This document shows positions 55,160-63,898 of a DNA stretch of 64,000 nt, piece after piece. The translations under genes and the position numbers were made by a program. Numbering within the stretch: position 1 is the stretch's first letter; the number at the start of each line of letters is the position of its first letter. The notes under the pieces are model-generated. The model ran no database searches, had not been told where the DNA came from, and saw nothing but the letters and a program-made list of their open reading frames with translations. This stretch comes from CAVSUR01 sp052143655 (GTDB lineage Bacteria; Actinomycetota; Actinomycetes; Streptosporangiales; Streptosporangiaceae), in the NCBI GenBank assembly GCA_052143655.1, contig JBKQSL010000045.1, positions 44,525 to 108,524 of the forward strand. The letters are read 5' to 3'.

Positions 55160-56622
55160 GGCTGGGCCGCTGTCCGCTCAGCGAGCGCCGGCCCGGGCCG
55201 CCGGGCCGCCTCCCCGGCCCCCCGGGCCGCATCCACAGCCAGCGCCGGGTCCACCGGGATCCGGGCCCGGACCCGCCAGCCGCCGCCGGGGCGGGGCCTG
55301 GCGTCCAGTTCTCCGCCGTAGAGGGCTACCCGCTCGCGCAGGCCCAGCAGGCCGCGCCCGGCACCGTTCGGCATCGGCGGCGCAGCGGCGGCACCGGGCT
55401 CTGCCGGGGCATTAGCCACTTCCACAATCAGGCTGCCGCCCTGGTAGTCGGCCCGGACAGTGGTCTGCGGCTTCCCCGCGTGCTTGATCACGTTGGTAAG
55501 CGCCTCCTGGACAACCCGGAAGGCCGCCAGGTCCAGGCCGGGCGGCAGACCCGGTGGCAGCTCGCTGACGTGCACCTCGACCGGCAGCCCGGTCGCCGCC
55601 ACCCGGTCGACGAGCGGCCCGAGCTGGCGAAGGCCCGGCTGCGGCCGCAGGCCTCCCGGCGGCCCGGGAAGCGCTGGCTCGTCCGCGGCGAGCGGCCCGC
55701 CTGCCAGTGGCATGCCGCCGGATGACAGGTCGCCGGGCGGGGGCGGGTCGCCGGGCGGGGCCGGACTGAGCAGGCCGAGCATGCTGCGCAGTTCCGCCAT
55801 GGCGGCGCGGCCGCTGGATTCCACCGCCAGCAGCGCGGCGCGTGCCTCGTCCGGCGTCTCGGCGAGAACCTGGCGGGCCGCGCCGGCCTGCACGATCATC
55901 ACGCTGACGTTGTGGGTCACGACGTCGTGCAGCTCACTGGCGATGCGCGCCCGTTCGGCCTCCAGCGTCCGCCGGGTGGCCGCCGCGTGCTCGGCCTGGA
56001 GCCGGCGGATCCGGTCGGCGGCGTACACGGCGCTGCCGACGATCCCGATCGACACGAGCGAGACCAGCACCAGCAGCCCGGCCACGCGCCACGAGCCGGT
56101 CCCGGCAAACGGGAGGCCCGTGTACGGAGCGCGGGCATGCGCGGGCGCCGCCGGCCCGATGACCAGGCCCGGCAGTACCACGGCGGTGCTTGCCGGAGCG
56201 GCCGGCTCCGCGTTCCAGTAGGCGGCGGCGAAGACCATCCCGGCCAGGGCCACGCTGAGCAGGGCCGCGCCGCGGAACCGGCTGTGCACGGCCGCCGAGT
56301 AACCAGCGATGATCACCGTGAGGAACGTCACGTCCGTGGCGTGTGACTTGGTCGCGAGCGCGGCCAGCACGATCACGGCCAATGCCCCGAGCGGGTAGCG
56401 CCTGCGCACCGCCAGCGGCGCCGATGTGACCACTGCGCCCCAGGCACCGGCCCGGTAGCTGGCGTGCACCGCGATCAGCGAGACAGTGAGCACGGCCGCG
56501 GCGAGCACGAGGTCAGCCCACACGACGCGCCTGGGCAGCGGGGCGCGGGGCTCCGCTGACCGGACGAACGCCAGTACCTGGCCCAGCCGGCCACGCGCCG
56601 TGCCGAGCGTGACCTCAGCCAT
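55156..56622 (-). CDS. HisKA_3-type sensor histidine kinase
   Basis: 488 residues from ATG 56622. The N-terminal half has several TM helices (LVLAAAVLTVSLIAVHASYR, YPLGALAVIVLAALATK, VAGLLVLVSLVSIGIVGSAV). The dimerisation/phosphoacceptor site follows (ERARIASELHDVVTHNVSVM; His in ELHD), then a proline-rich linker and the ATPase domain (VVQEALTNVIKHAGK, GAGRGLLGLRERVALYGGEL). It phosphorylates the adjacent NarL regulator; the signal is unknown. Starts further upstream would extend into the divergent promoter region. Confidence 0.92.
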   Translation of the reverse strand: MAEVTLGTARGRLGQVLAFVRSAEPRAPLPRRVVWADLVLAAAVLTVSLIAVHASYRAGAWGAVVTSAPLAVRRRYPLGALAVIVLAALATKSHATDVTFLTVIIAGYSAAVHSRFRGAALLSVALAGMVFAAAYWNAEPAAPASTAVVLPGLVIGPAAPAHARAPYTGLPFAGTGSWRVAGLLVLVSLVSIGIVGSAVYAADRIRRLQAEHAAATRRTLEAERARIASELHDVVTHNVSVMIVQAGAARQVLAETPDEARAALLAVESSGRAAMAELRSMLGLLSPAPPGDPPPPGDLSSGGMPLAGGPLAADEPALPGPPGGLRPQPGLRQLGPLVDRVAATGLPVEVHVSELPPGLPPGLDLAAFRVVQEALTNVIKHAGKPQTTVRADYQGGSLIVEVANAPAEPGAAAAPPMPNGAGRGLLGLRERVALYGGELDARPRPGGGWRVRARIPVDPALAVDAARGAGEAARRPGPALAERTAAQP

Positions 56623-56666
56623 GCGCCCATTGTCACCCCGCGGCGGCAGCTTGGCGTCGGTCGGGT

Positions 56667-56684
56667 GATGTAGCCGGGTACATC
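56667..56684. promoter_or_regulatory. dyad GATGTA-N6-TACATC between the two-component system and the ABC exporter
   Basis: A perfect 6-bp inverted repeat with 6-nt spacing in the 160-bp divergent promoter. NarL-type regulators bind such dyads, so it is the likeliest site for the neighbouring regulator (inference). Confidence 0.5.
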
Positions 56685-56782
56685 GAACTGATGACCGGCA
56701 GCTCCCATGCGCCGGCTGCGGTAGTGCAGTTGCGTCCGGCGGCCGATGCCGACCGCGGCCCGGGCGGCCTACGGTGCCCGAC

Positions 56783-57556
56783 ATGGACGCACTGGTGCAG
56801 GTCAGCAACGTGACAAAGCGCTACGACAAGGACGGCAGGCCCGCTGTGGACGATGTCACCCTGGAGATCGGGCCGGGTGAGGCGGTAGCTGTGATGGGGC
56901 CGTCCGGCAGCGGGAAGTCCACGCTGCTGAACCTGATTGCCGGGCTGGACCGGCCGACCAGCGGCACGGTCACGGTGGCCGGGCAGCGGATCGACACGCT
57001 TAGCGAGACCGGAGTGGCCCGGTTCCGGCGGCAGCGGGTCGGCATGATCTTCCAGTTCTTCAACCTGCTCGACGACCTGACCGTGGCCGACAACGTCCTG
57101 CTGCCGGCCCAGCTGGCCGGCCTGCGGCGGTCCCAGGCCCGGGCCAGGGCCGACGAACTGCTGGCGGCGCTGCGGATCGAGCGGCACCGGGACGCCTACC
57201 CGGCCCGGCTGTCGGGCGGGGAACGGCAGCGGGTGGCGATTGCCCGGGCCCTGGTGAACCGGCCCGCGCTGCTGCTGGCCGACGAGCCGACCGGAGCGCT
57301 GGACACCGCCACCGGCGAGGAGATCGGCGAGCTGCTGCTCGACTTGCATTCCTCCGGGCAGGCCATGGTGCTGGTCACGCACAACCCGGACCTCGCGGCG
57401 CGCTATGCCGGCCGCACCGTTCAGCTCGTTGACGGCCGGCTCGTTGACGGCCAGGTCCCTGCCGGCCAGGTCTCCGGCCGCCCGCTCCCGGGCAGTCCCC
57501 CGGCCAGCGCTGCGGACAGCCCGTCCGGCAGCGGCACCACGGCGGTGCGGCGATGA
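56783..57556 (+). CDS. ABC transporter ATP-binding protein (LolD/MacB type)
   Basis: 257 residues from ATG 56783; GTG 56774 is an alternative and neither has a clear Shine-Dalgarno. Walker A is in [20 protein letters not shown]. The Q-loop region is [20 protein letters not shown]. The signature [20 protein letters not shown] runs into Walker [17 protein letters not shown], with the H-loop at [16 protein letters not shown] 40-residue P/S/G-rich tail follows. It pairs with the FtsX-like permease, which overlaps by ATGA. Divergent from the kinase gene. Confidence 0.92.
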   Translation: MDALVQVSNVTKRYDKDGRPAVDDVTLEIGPGEAVAVMGPSGSGKSTLLNLIAGLDRPTSGTVTVAGQRIDTLSETGVARFRRQRVGMIFQFFNLLDDLTVADNVLLPAQLAGLRRSQARARADELLAALRIERHRDAYPARLSGGERQRVAIARALVNRPALLLADEPTGALDTATGEEIGELLLDLHSSGQAMVLVTHNPDLAARYAGRTVQLVDGRLVDGQVPAGQVSGRPLPGSPPASAADSPSGSGTTAVRR

Positions 57557-60030
57557 GCGCGGGACCGGTCGCCCGCACCGTGCGGGGCGGCCTGACCCGG
57601 CGGCGGGTGCAGGTCGTCGTGATCGGCGTGGTGCTGCTGGTGTCCACGGCTGCCTCGGTGACGGCCCTCGCGCTCGTCGCGGATTCCAGCTCGCCGTTCG
57701 ATCACGCGTTCGCGGCGCAGCGCGGCGCGCAGGTGGCAATGGCCGTCAACTCCGTCAAGGCCGCGGACGCGCAGCTAGCCGCGACCAGGCGGCTGCCGGG
57801 GGTGACCGCGGCAGCCGGGCCGTTCGGCGAGGTGACCAGCGCGCCCCGGATAACCGGACCCTTCGGCGGCCAGCTGACACTGCCGCCGGTCACGCTGGCC
57901 GGGCGGGCGTCACAAGGCGGCCCGGTCGACGACCTCGTCCTGCAGTCGGGCCACTGGGCTACCCGGCCCGGCCAGGTCGTCCTGGCTTCTGGCAGCCAGG
58001 ACGGCCAGCAGATCGGGGTGCCGCTCGGCTCCCGGATCACCCTGTCCGGCCTGCGAGGCCACCGGGCGCTGACCGTCGTCGGAACGGCGAACTCGGTCAC
58101 CGGCTCGGCCGGCGGATGGGTGACGCCCGGTGAGATAGCCCGGCTGCGCGCGGCCGGGGCGCCGGCCAGCGCGCAGATGCTGTACCGGTTCGCCAGCGCC
58201 GGCACGGCCGCGGCCATCCGCACCGACGTCGCCGAGGTGACCAGGGCGCTCCCGGCCGGGGCGGTCACCGGCATGCAGTCGTACCTGGCAGCCAGGTTCG
58301 AGGAGACCGGCAACATCGCGCCGTTCGTGCCGTTCCTGGTGGCCTTCGGGGTCATCGGCCTGGTGATGTCGGTGCTGATCGTGGGCAACGTAGTCAGCGG
58401 TGCCGTGGTGGCCGGCTACCGGCGGATCGGCATCCTGAAGAGCATCGGCTTTACCCCTGGCCAGGTCGTGACGGCCTATACCGGCCTGGCCGCAGTGCCG
58501 GCCCTGGCCGGGTGCCTGGCCGGCGTGGTGCTGGGCAACGTGCTGGCAGCACCGCTGCTGGCCCAGAACGCGGGCGTGTACGGGGTCGGGTCGCTGTCCG
58601 TGCCGGCCTGGGTCAACGTGGCCGTGCCAGCGGCCATGCTCTGCCTCGTCGGCATCGCGGCGGTACTGCCGGCGCTGCGGGCCGGCCGGCTGAGCGCGGT
58701 GGCGGCGATCGCCGCCGGGCGCGCGCCCCGCACCGGCCGCGGTTACGGCGCGCACCGGCTGCTCGGCCGACTGCGGCTGCCCCGGCCGGTGACGATCGGG
58801 CTCGCGGCGCCGTTCGCCCGCCCGGCGCGCACGGCGGTCACCTTGCTGGCCGTCCTGCTCGGCGCCACCGCGGTGACGTTCGCGGTGGGCCTGACCACCT
58901 CGCTGAAGCTGGTGGTGGCGGGCCTGTCGCACGACAAGGCCGAGCCGGTGCTGATCCAGCTGCCGTCGGCGGCCGGGCCCGGCCTCGTCTTCCACCCCGG
59001 CCCGTCCGGCAGTCACCACGGCCCGGCCGCTCATCCCCCGGGTGGACAGGCTCCGGACGCCCAGGCTCGGGGCACCGGCCACGGGACCGTGGCCGGGCAC
59101 CAGCCGTCGCCCGCGGCGCAGCAGCGGGCTGTCGAGGCGGTGCTGCGCGCGCAGCCGGGCACCCAGCACTACGTGGCACAGGCCACCCAGCTGGTCAGCG
59201 CAGCCGGGCTCGCCCAGCAGACCCAGGTGACCGCCTTCCGCGGCAGCGCCAGCTGGACCGGGTACGAGATGATCAGCGGGCACTGGTACCGCGGCCCGGG
59301 CCAGGTGGACGTGGCTACCGGCTTCCTCACCGCCACCGGCGCGGCGATCGGCGACACCGTCACGATCACCGTGGCGGGTCACCGGATCCCGGTGCGGATC
59401 GTCGGCGAGGTCTTCGACACCGAGAACAACGGGCTGGCCATGTTCACCGGCTGGCAGACGCTGGCCCGCGCCGACCGGGGCCTGGCCGCCGACCAGTACG
59501 ACGTCGGGCTGAAGCCGGGCTATTCGGCGCAGGCATACTCGCAGGCGGTCGGCAGCAGGCTCGGTTCGGACTACTTCGTCTCACCCAACAGCAGGAGGTC
59601 AGACGAGCTGGACCTGATGATCGCCCTGATCGGCACCCTGACGCTGCTGCTGGCCGTGGTGGCCGGCCTGGGCGTGCTCAACACCGTGCTGCTGAGCACC
59701 AGGGAACGGGTGCATGACCTGGGCGTGTTCAAGGCGGTCGGGATGACGCCGCGGCAGACCATCGCCATGGTCGTGTGCTGGGTGGCCGGCACCGGCCTGG
59801 TCGCCGGCCTGCTCGCGGTCCCGGCCGGGATTGAGCTGCACCGGTACGTGCTGCCTGCCATGGCCGGCGCGGCCGACGTCGGATTGCCGGCCAGCATCCT
59901 GAACGTCTACGGCCCCGCCGAGCTCGCCGGGCTGGCACTGGCCGGGCTGCTCATCGCGGCCGCCGGGGCCCTGCTGCCGGCCGGCTGGGCCGCAGCCACC
60001 AGGACCGCTACCGCCTTGCACGCCGAGTGA
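57553..60030 (+). CDS. FtsX/MacB-type ABC transporter permease
   Basis: 825 residues. The layout is TM1 (VVVIGVVLLVSTAASVTALA), an extracytoplasmic domain, three TM segments of the first FtsX domain (about 255-385; FLVAFGVIGLVMSVLIVGNV, AVPALAGCLAGVVLGNVLAA), another TM at about 430, a second external domain, and the second FtsX domain with TM helices near the C-terminus (LIGTLTLLLAVVAGLGVLNT). A His/Pro/Gly-rich insert (about 475-520) is disordered. It likely exports a lipid or antimicrobial peptide or gives resistance; the substrate is unknown. Confidence 0.9.
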   Translation: MSAGPVARTVRGGLTRRRVQVVVIGVVLLVSTAASVTALALVADSSSPFDHAFAAQRGAQVAMAVNSVKAADAQLAATRRLPGVTAAAGPFGEVTSAPRITGPFGGQLTLPPVTLAGRASQGGPVDDLVLQSGHWATRPGQVVLASGSQDGQQIGVPLGSRITLSGLRGHRALTVVGTANSVTGSAGGWVTPGEIARLRAAGAPASAQMLYRFASAGTAAAIRTDVAEVTRALPAGAVTGMQSYLAARFEETGNIAPFVPFLVAFGVIGLVMSVLIVGNVVSGAVVAGYRRIGILKSIGFTPGQVVTAYTGLAAVPALAGCLAGVVLGNVLAAPLLAQNAGVYGVGSLSVPAWVNVAVPAAMLCLVGIAAVLPALRAGRLSAVAAIAAGRAPRTGRGYGAHRLLGRLRLPRPVTIGLAAPFARPARTAVTLLAVLLGATAVTFAVGLTTSLKLVVAGLSHDKAEPVLIQLPSAAGPGLVFHPGPSGSHHGPAAHPPGGQAPDAQARGTGHGTVAGHQPSPAAQQRAVEAVLRAQPGTQHYVAQATQLVSAAGLAQQTQVTAFRGSASWTGYEMISGHWYRGPGQVDVATGFLTATGAAIGDTVTITVAGHRIPVRIVGEVFDTENNGLAMFTGWQTLARADRGLAADQYDVGLKPGYSAQAYSQAVGSRLGSDYFVSPNSRRSDELDLMIALIGTLTLLLAVVAGLGVLNTVLLSTRERVHDLGVFKAVGMTPRQTIAMVVCWVAGTGLVAGLLAVPAGIELHRYVLPAMAGAADVGLPASILNVYGPAELAGLALAGLLIAAAGALLPAGWAAATRTATALHAE

Positions 60031-60039
60031 GGTGCACCT

Positions 60040-60117
60040 GGCCCGTTCAGCACCCACTCGTCGCCGTCCCGCTGCGCCGTGGTGGTCAGGTCGTGTCCTT
60101 CCCAGACGCGGGCCTGT
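60040..60117 (-). pseudogene. short acyl-CoA-dehydrogenase-like remnant
   Basis: The minus-strand translation reads LTTTAQRDGDEWVLNG. This resembles the substrate-pocket block of acyl-CoA dehydrogenases (TTAxRDGDxWVLNG) and stands alone in the convergent gap between the permease and the hydrolase. It is only about 25 codons, so chance similarity is possible. Confidence 0.25.
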
Positions 60118-61077
60118 TCAGGCGGACTGCGGCTGACCTGAGGCCGGCTGCTGCTCGGCCAGGTCGGCGGGCTCTCGCTGGCGCGTGACGCCGAGGAACT
60201 TCTCGATCACCGGGACGAGCTGCGCCGCCTCGGTCATCAGCCCGAGGTGGCCGTCGTCGAAGACATGCAGCTGGGAGCGGCGGATGAGCGCGTGCAGCAT
60301 GTAGGCGTTGGCCAGCGGGATGATCGGGTCATCGGTGCCCGACATGATCAGCGTGGGCTGGCTCAGCCGCGGCAGGAACGGCAGGCTCGTCCAGCCGAAA
60401 CTGGCGCCGATCTGGTACAGCGCGCCGCGGTTCGAGCCGAGGCGGCTGGCGGCGCGAATCGCCGCGACCACCGCGGCCGGATCGGTGCGCGCGGTCCCGC
60501 CGTAGACGCTGGGCGCGATCCGCTCGGCGACGCCGACGTCCAGCATCTGGGGCGGCATCATCAGCATCGTCAGCACGATCGGGTTGGCGGGCACCATGGT
60601 GAACCCGGTTCCGGTGCTGACCAGGATCAGCCGCCGGCACCGGGAGGTCTGCGAGACGGCGAACTGCTGGGCGACGCCGCCGCCCCAGGACACGCCGAGC
60701 ACGTCAGCGCGCTCGTAGCCGAGCACGGTCAGCAGGTCCGCGATGGTCTGGCACAGGCCGGTGACCCGGTACGGCCCGTCTGGCGCGGGCGAGCCGCCGA
60801 TGCCGGGCACGTCGAACCGGATGACCGGCACCGACGGGTCGAGCGCGTCCACGATCGGCTGCAGCAGCTCCAGGCTGGTGGCCAGGCCGTTGATCATCAG
60901 CAGCGGAACCCGGCCGGGCAGACCGGCCCGCACCGCGACCCGCAACTGCTGGCCGCTGACGTTGATGTGCCGCTCGACGTGCTCGCCCGGCGCCAGGGCC
61001 CGGCTGTCGAACGGCACTCGCCCGCCCGGACGGCCGTTCGCCCGGCCGTCCGCGGACTGTCCTGCCGGGGCGGTCAC
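60118..61077 (-). CDS. intracellular poly(3-hydroxyalkanoate) depolymerase-like alpha/beta hydrolase
   Basis: 319 residues from GTG 61077. It follows the pseudomonad medium-chain PHA depolymerase pattern: LLMINGLATSLELLQPIVDA, VIRFDVPGIGGSPAPDGPYR, nucleophile in LGVSWGGGVAQQFAVS, RIAPSVYGGTARTDP, SFGWTSLPFLPRLSQPTLI, acid in GTDDPIIPLANAYML, and His in DDGHLGLMTEA. It would release hydroxyacids from stored polyester. It overlaps the acyl-CoA synthetase gene by 4 bp, which could activate the released acids. A general esterase role is the alternative. Confidence 0.82.
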   Translation of the reverse strand: MTAPAGQSADGRANGRPGGRVPFDSRALAPGEHVERHINVSGQQLRVAVRAGLPGRVPLLMINGLATSLELLQPIVDALDPSVPVIRFDVPGIGGSPAPDGPYRVTGLCQTIADLLTVLGYERADVLGVSWGGGVAQQFAVSQTSRCRRLILVSTGTGFTMVPANPIVLTMLMMPPQMLDVGVAERIAPSVYGGTARTDPAAVVAAIRAASRLGSNRGALYQIGASFGWTSLPFLPRLSQPTLIMSGTDDPIIPLANAYMLHALIRRSQLHVFDDGHLGLMTEAAQLVPVIEKFLGVTRQREPADLAEQQPASGQPQSA

Positions 61078-62573
61078 CGGGCGTCCTGCGGCGCCCGCAC
61101 CTCGCGGCGGAGGATCTTCCCGCTTGGTCCCTTGGGCAGCTCCGGCACGAGCCAGACGTAGCGCGGGTACTTGTAGGGCGCGATCCGCTCGCGGACGAAG
61201 GCCTGCAGCTCCTCCGGGGTCGCGGTGGCGCCGGGCTTGAGCGTCACCGCCGCGCCGATGTCCTCGCCGAGTGCCTCGTCGGCCAGGCCGACCACGGCCG
61301 CCTCGGCCACGGCCGGATGCTCGTACAGGACCTCTTCCACCTCGCGCGGGTAGACATTGTAGCCGCCGCGGATGATGAGGTCCTTCTTCCTGTCGACGAT
61401 GAAGTAGTAGCCGTCCTCATCCACCCGGGCCAGGTCACCGGTCTTGAACCAGCCGTCCGTGATCGCCTCGGCGGTCGCCGCTGGCTTGTTCCAGTAACCC
61501 CGCATGATGTTGTGCCCGCTGATGGCGATCTCGCCGACCTGGCCGACTGGCAGCGGGCTGCCAGCGTCGTCGATGACCCGCATCTGCACGCCCTCGATCG
61601 GCGTGCCGATCGAGCCGGGCTTGCGCACCCGGTTCGGGTGGTTGAACGAGGCGACCGGCGAGGTCTCCGACAGGCCGTAGCCCTCCAGAATGGCGCAGCC
61701 GAACTTCTTCTCGAACCCGCGCAGGATTTCCACCGGGAGCGCGGCGCCGCCGGAGATGCACAGTCGCAGCGACGAGACGTCGGCGGTCTGCGCCGCGGGG
61801 CTGTGCAGCATCGCGGCGTACATCGTGGGCACGCCCTCGAACACCGTGACCTTGTCGCGGCCGACGATTTCCAGGGCCTTGACTGGGTCGAACCGCGGCA
61901 GCAGGGTCAGGCAGGCGCCGCTGGCGACCGCCGCGTTGAGCGCGCAGGTCAGCCCGAACACGTGAAACAGCGGCAGGCAGCCCATCACCACGTCGATGGG
62001 CTGGGTCTGCAGCAGCGTGCGGGCCGTGATCTCGGCGTTGCGGACCAGGTTGTCATGGGTGAGCTCGGCGCCCTTGGGCTGCCCGGTCGTCCCCGAGGTG
62101 TAGAGGATGACCGCGTCGTCCTCGTCGTCCCGGGCGGCCCACGCGGCGGCCGGCTGCTGGCCGGCCAGCACATCGGACAGGTCCGGTGCGATGACCTCGA
62201 TGACGCGCGCGCCGCTGTCCGCCGCGCCCTTGGCCGCCTCTGCTGCCGCCGGATGCCAGGCCAGCAGCACCTTCGCCCCGGAGTCAGCCAGGTAGTAGGC
62301 GATCTCGCGGCTCATCAGCAGCGGATTCATCGTGACGACGACCGCGCCGGCGCCGAGCGCGCCGTAGAACGCGATCGGGAACGCAGGCACGTTAGGCAGC
62401 ATGACCGCTACCCGGTCCCCCGGCTCGACGCCCGCCGAGCTCAGCAGCGAGGCCATGCGGCCGGCCGCATCCCGCAGCTGCGCGTAACTCAGCATCAGCT
62501 CGTCCGTCCGCACCGCCGGCGCGTCACCCTGGCGGGACGCTATCTGGTCCAGCACCGAGCTGAGATTCGCCAT
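61074..62573 (-). CDS. long/medium-chain fatty acid-CoA ligase
   Basis: 499 residues from ATG 62573, which has GGAGGA 4-5 nt upstream. ANL superfamily motifs: AVILYTSGTTGQPKGAELTH (A3), GCLPLFHVFGLTCALNAAV, LEGYGLSETSPVASFNHP, DGWFKTGDLARVDEDGYYFI, VDRKKDLIIRGGYNVYPREV and the catalytic Lys near PSGKILRRE. It activates free acids to acyl-CoA with ATP. Operon partner of the PHA depolymerase-like gene. The frame stays open upstream, but homology starts at MANLSSVLDQIA. Confidence 0.93.
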   Translation of the reverse strand: MANLSSVLDQIASRQGDAPAVRTDELMLSYAQLRDAAGRMASLLSSAGVEPGDRVAVMLPNVPAFPIAFYGALGAGAVVVTMNPLLMSREIAYYLADSGAKVLLAWHPAAAEAAKGAADSGARVIEVIAPDLSDVLAGQQPAAAWAARDDEDDAVILYTSGTTGQPKGAELTHDNLVRNAEITARTLLQTQPIDVVMGCLPLFHVFGLTCALNAAVASGACLTLLPRFDPVKALEIVGRDKVTVFEGVPTMYAAMLHSPAAQTADVSSLRLCISGGAALPVEILRGFEKKFGCAILEGYGLSETSPVASFNHPNRVRKPGSIGTPIEGVQMRVIDDAGSPLPVGQVGEIAISGHNIMRGYWNKPAATAEAITDGWFKTGDLARVDEDGYYFIVDRKKDLIIRGGYNVYPREVEEVLYEHPAVAEAAVVGLADEALGEDIGAAVTLKPGATATPEELQAFVRERIAPYKYPRYVWLVPELPKGPSGKILRREVRAPQDAR

Positions 62574-62792
62574 CTTTCCTCCGGCACGCGCGATGGAGTT
62601 AAGCTCTCTTCTCTTGTGCATCATGCCCGCTGAGTCCGGGCAGGGACAGAGGCGAGTGGCCCTGGATCGGTGCATGGCAGGTGCGGCGGTCCGGCAGCGG
62701 CCCGGACCGGGCGGCGGCCCGACCGCGGCCCGGAGTGGGCTGGCCGGTGGCGGGTAGGGCGCCAGGATGAGGATCTTCCGGGAGGACCGCCC

Positions 62793-63644
62793 ATGAGGAT
62801 CGGCCGGAACAACCGGGCCCCGGCCGAGCAGGCCGCAGGTTCCGGCGATGCCGGGGAGCCGGCGGCCGCGACCGGGTTTGGCCCGGCAGGACAGGCCGTG
62901 CAGGCGCGCGGGCGCGTCGTCGGCCAGGCCGTCGAGCCAGGCGTGCGGGCAGGCGGCCAGCGGGTCCAGGCCAGCGGCCGCGTGGCGGCCGCGGTGCTGC
63001 GCGGAGCCCAGCAGGCCGGCCTGCGCGGAGCCCAGGTGGCCGGTCGCGGCGCCCGGTGGAGCGCGGCCCTGCTCGCTGATCAGGTCCTCGCCATCGCTCC
63101 GCGGCTGCCGGTCCGCAGCCAGGCCGCGCTGCGGGTGCAGTTCCCTGGCCGCTCGCCCGATGAGGTGGCGGAAGCGCTGATCGAGGGCGCCGCCCGGACG
63201 GCTGCCGCCGCGGGCGCGGCGGCCGGCACCTGGGCCGCGGTGCCGTTCATGCCCGGGTATCCGGCAGAGGTCGCAGCGGAGACCATCGCCGTGGTCGGGA
63301 TCGAGATCAAGCTGATCGCTGAACTGCACGAGACCTACAGCATGCGCGCTGCCGGCTCGGTGGCGAACCGGATGACCGGGTACGTCGAGTCGTGGGCGAA
63401 CCGTCGCGGCGTCGTGATGGTGGCCCCGCCCGGCGTGATCTTGGCGCTGGGGTCGCCGCTGCGCCGGCGGCTGCAACGCCGGCTGGTCGCCCGGGCTGGC
63501 CGCAGTGCCGTCTCACTGGCCCCGCTCATGACCGGCGCCGCCGCCGGCGCGATGATCAACCTCCGGGAGACCCGGCGGCTCGGCCGGCAGATCCGCGACG
63601 ACCTCCGGCGGCGTTCGCCGAACCCGGGCGGCTGGGCGGACTGA
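62793..63644 (+). CDS. hypothetical protein, EcsC-like region
   Basis: 283 residues from ATG 62793, with GGGAGGA upstream. The N-terminal 90 residues are Arg/Gly/Ala/Gln-rich. The middle carries alternating hydrophobic helices (AARTAAAAGAAAGTWAAVPF, PAEVAAETIAVVGIEIKLIA, ELHETYS), a pattern seen in EcsC-type proteins. RNLRE-like basic residues follow at the end. The membrane association is inferred. Divergent from the acyl-CoA ligase; the 219-bp gap holds promoters only. Confidence 0.6.
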   Translation: MRIGRNNRAPAEQAAGSGDAGEPAAATGFGPAGQAVQARGRVVGQAVEPGVRAGGQRVQASGRVAAAVLRGAQQAGLRGAQVAGRGARWSAALLADQVLAIAPRLPVRSQAALRVQFPGRSPDEVAEALIEGAARTAAAAGAAAGTWAAVPFMPGYPAEVAAETIAVVGIEIKLIAELHETYSMRAAGSVANRMTGYVESWANRRGVVMVAPPGVILALGSPLRRRLQRRLVARAGRSAVSLAPLMTGAAAGAMINLRETRRLGRQIRDDLRRRSPNPGGWAD

Positions 63645-63700
63645 CCGCCGACGCGCCCTGATTGGCCTGGCCACGTCTCCCCAGCGAGGCTGTCGGCCAC

Positions 63701-63744
63701 CCTTCCCGGGAAACTGATCCGGCCTTCCCGGGAAACTGATCCGG
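63701..63744. repeat. 22-bp tandem duplication
   Basis: The identical unit beginning CCTTCCCGGGAAACTG occurs at 63701-63722 and 63723-63744. It lies in the 254-bp gap before the DUF222 gene, which also has CTCGA-N8-TCGAG at 63796-63813. Confidence 0.93.
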
Positions 63745-63898
63745 ACAACCTGCAGATAGACCAGCAGAGCCGTTTTGTCAGACCCGGGCCCTATACTCGA
63801 ACTCATAATCGAGCATGGGATGCTCGGTGTGCCTTACGCGCTGGGTGTCCGCGAGATCAGCTGGCTCCGTCGCGCCGTCCGGGGAGGTGACCTGATTC

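Noticed and set aside
57910..59382. A 490-codon minus-strand frame opposite the ABC permease
   Set aside because: Mirror image of a permease with convincing TM and FtsX sequence; no family motifs of its own.
63775..63797. TTGTCA and TATACT as a promoter for the DUF222 gene
   Set aside because: The spacer is only 11 nt, too short for a sigma-70-type promoter.
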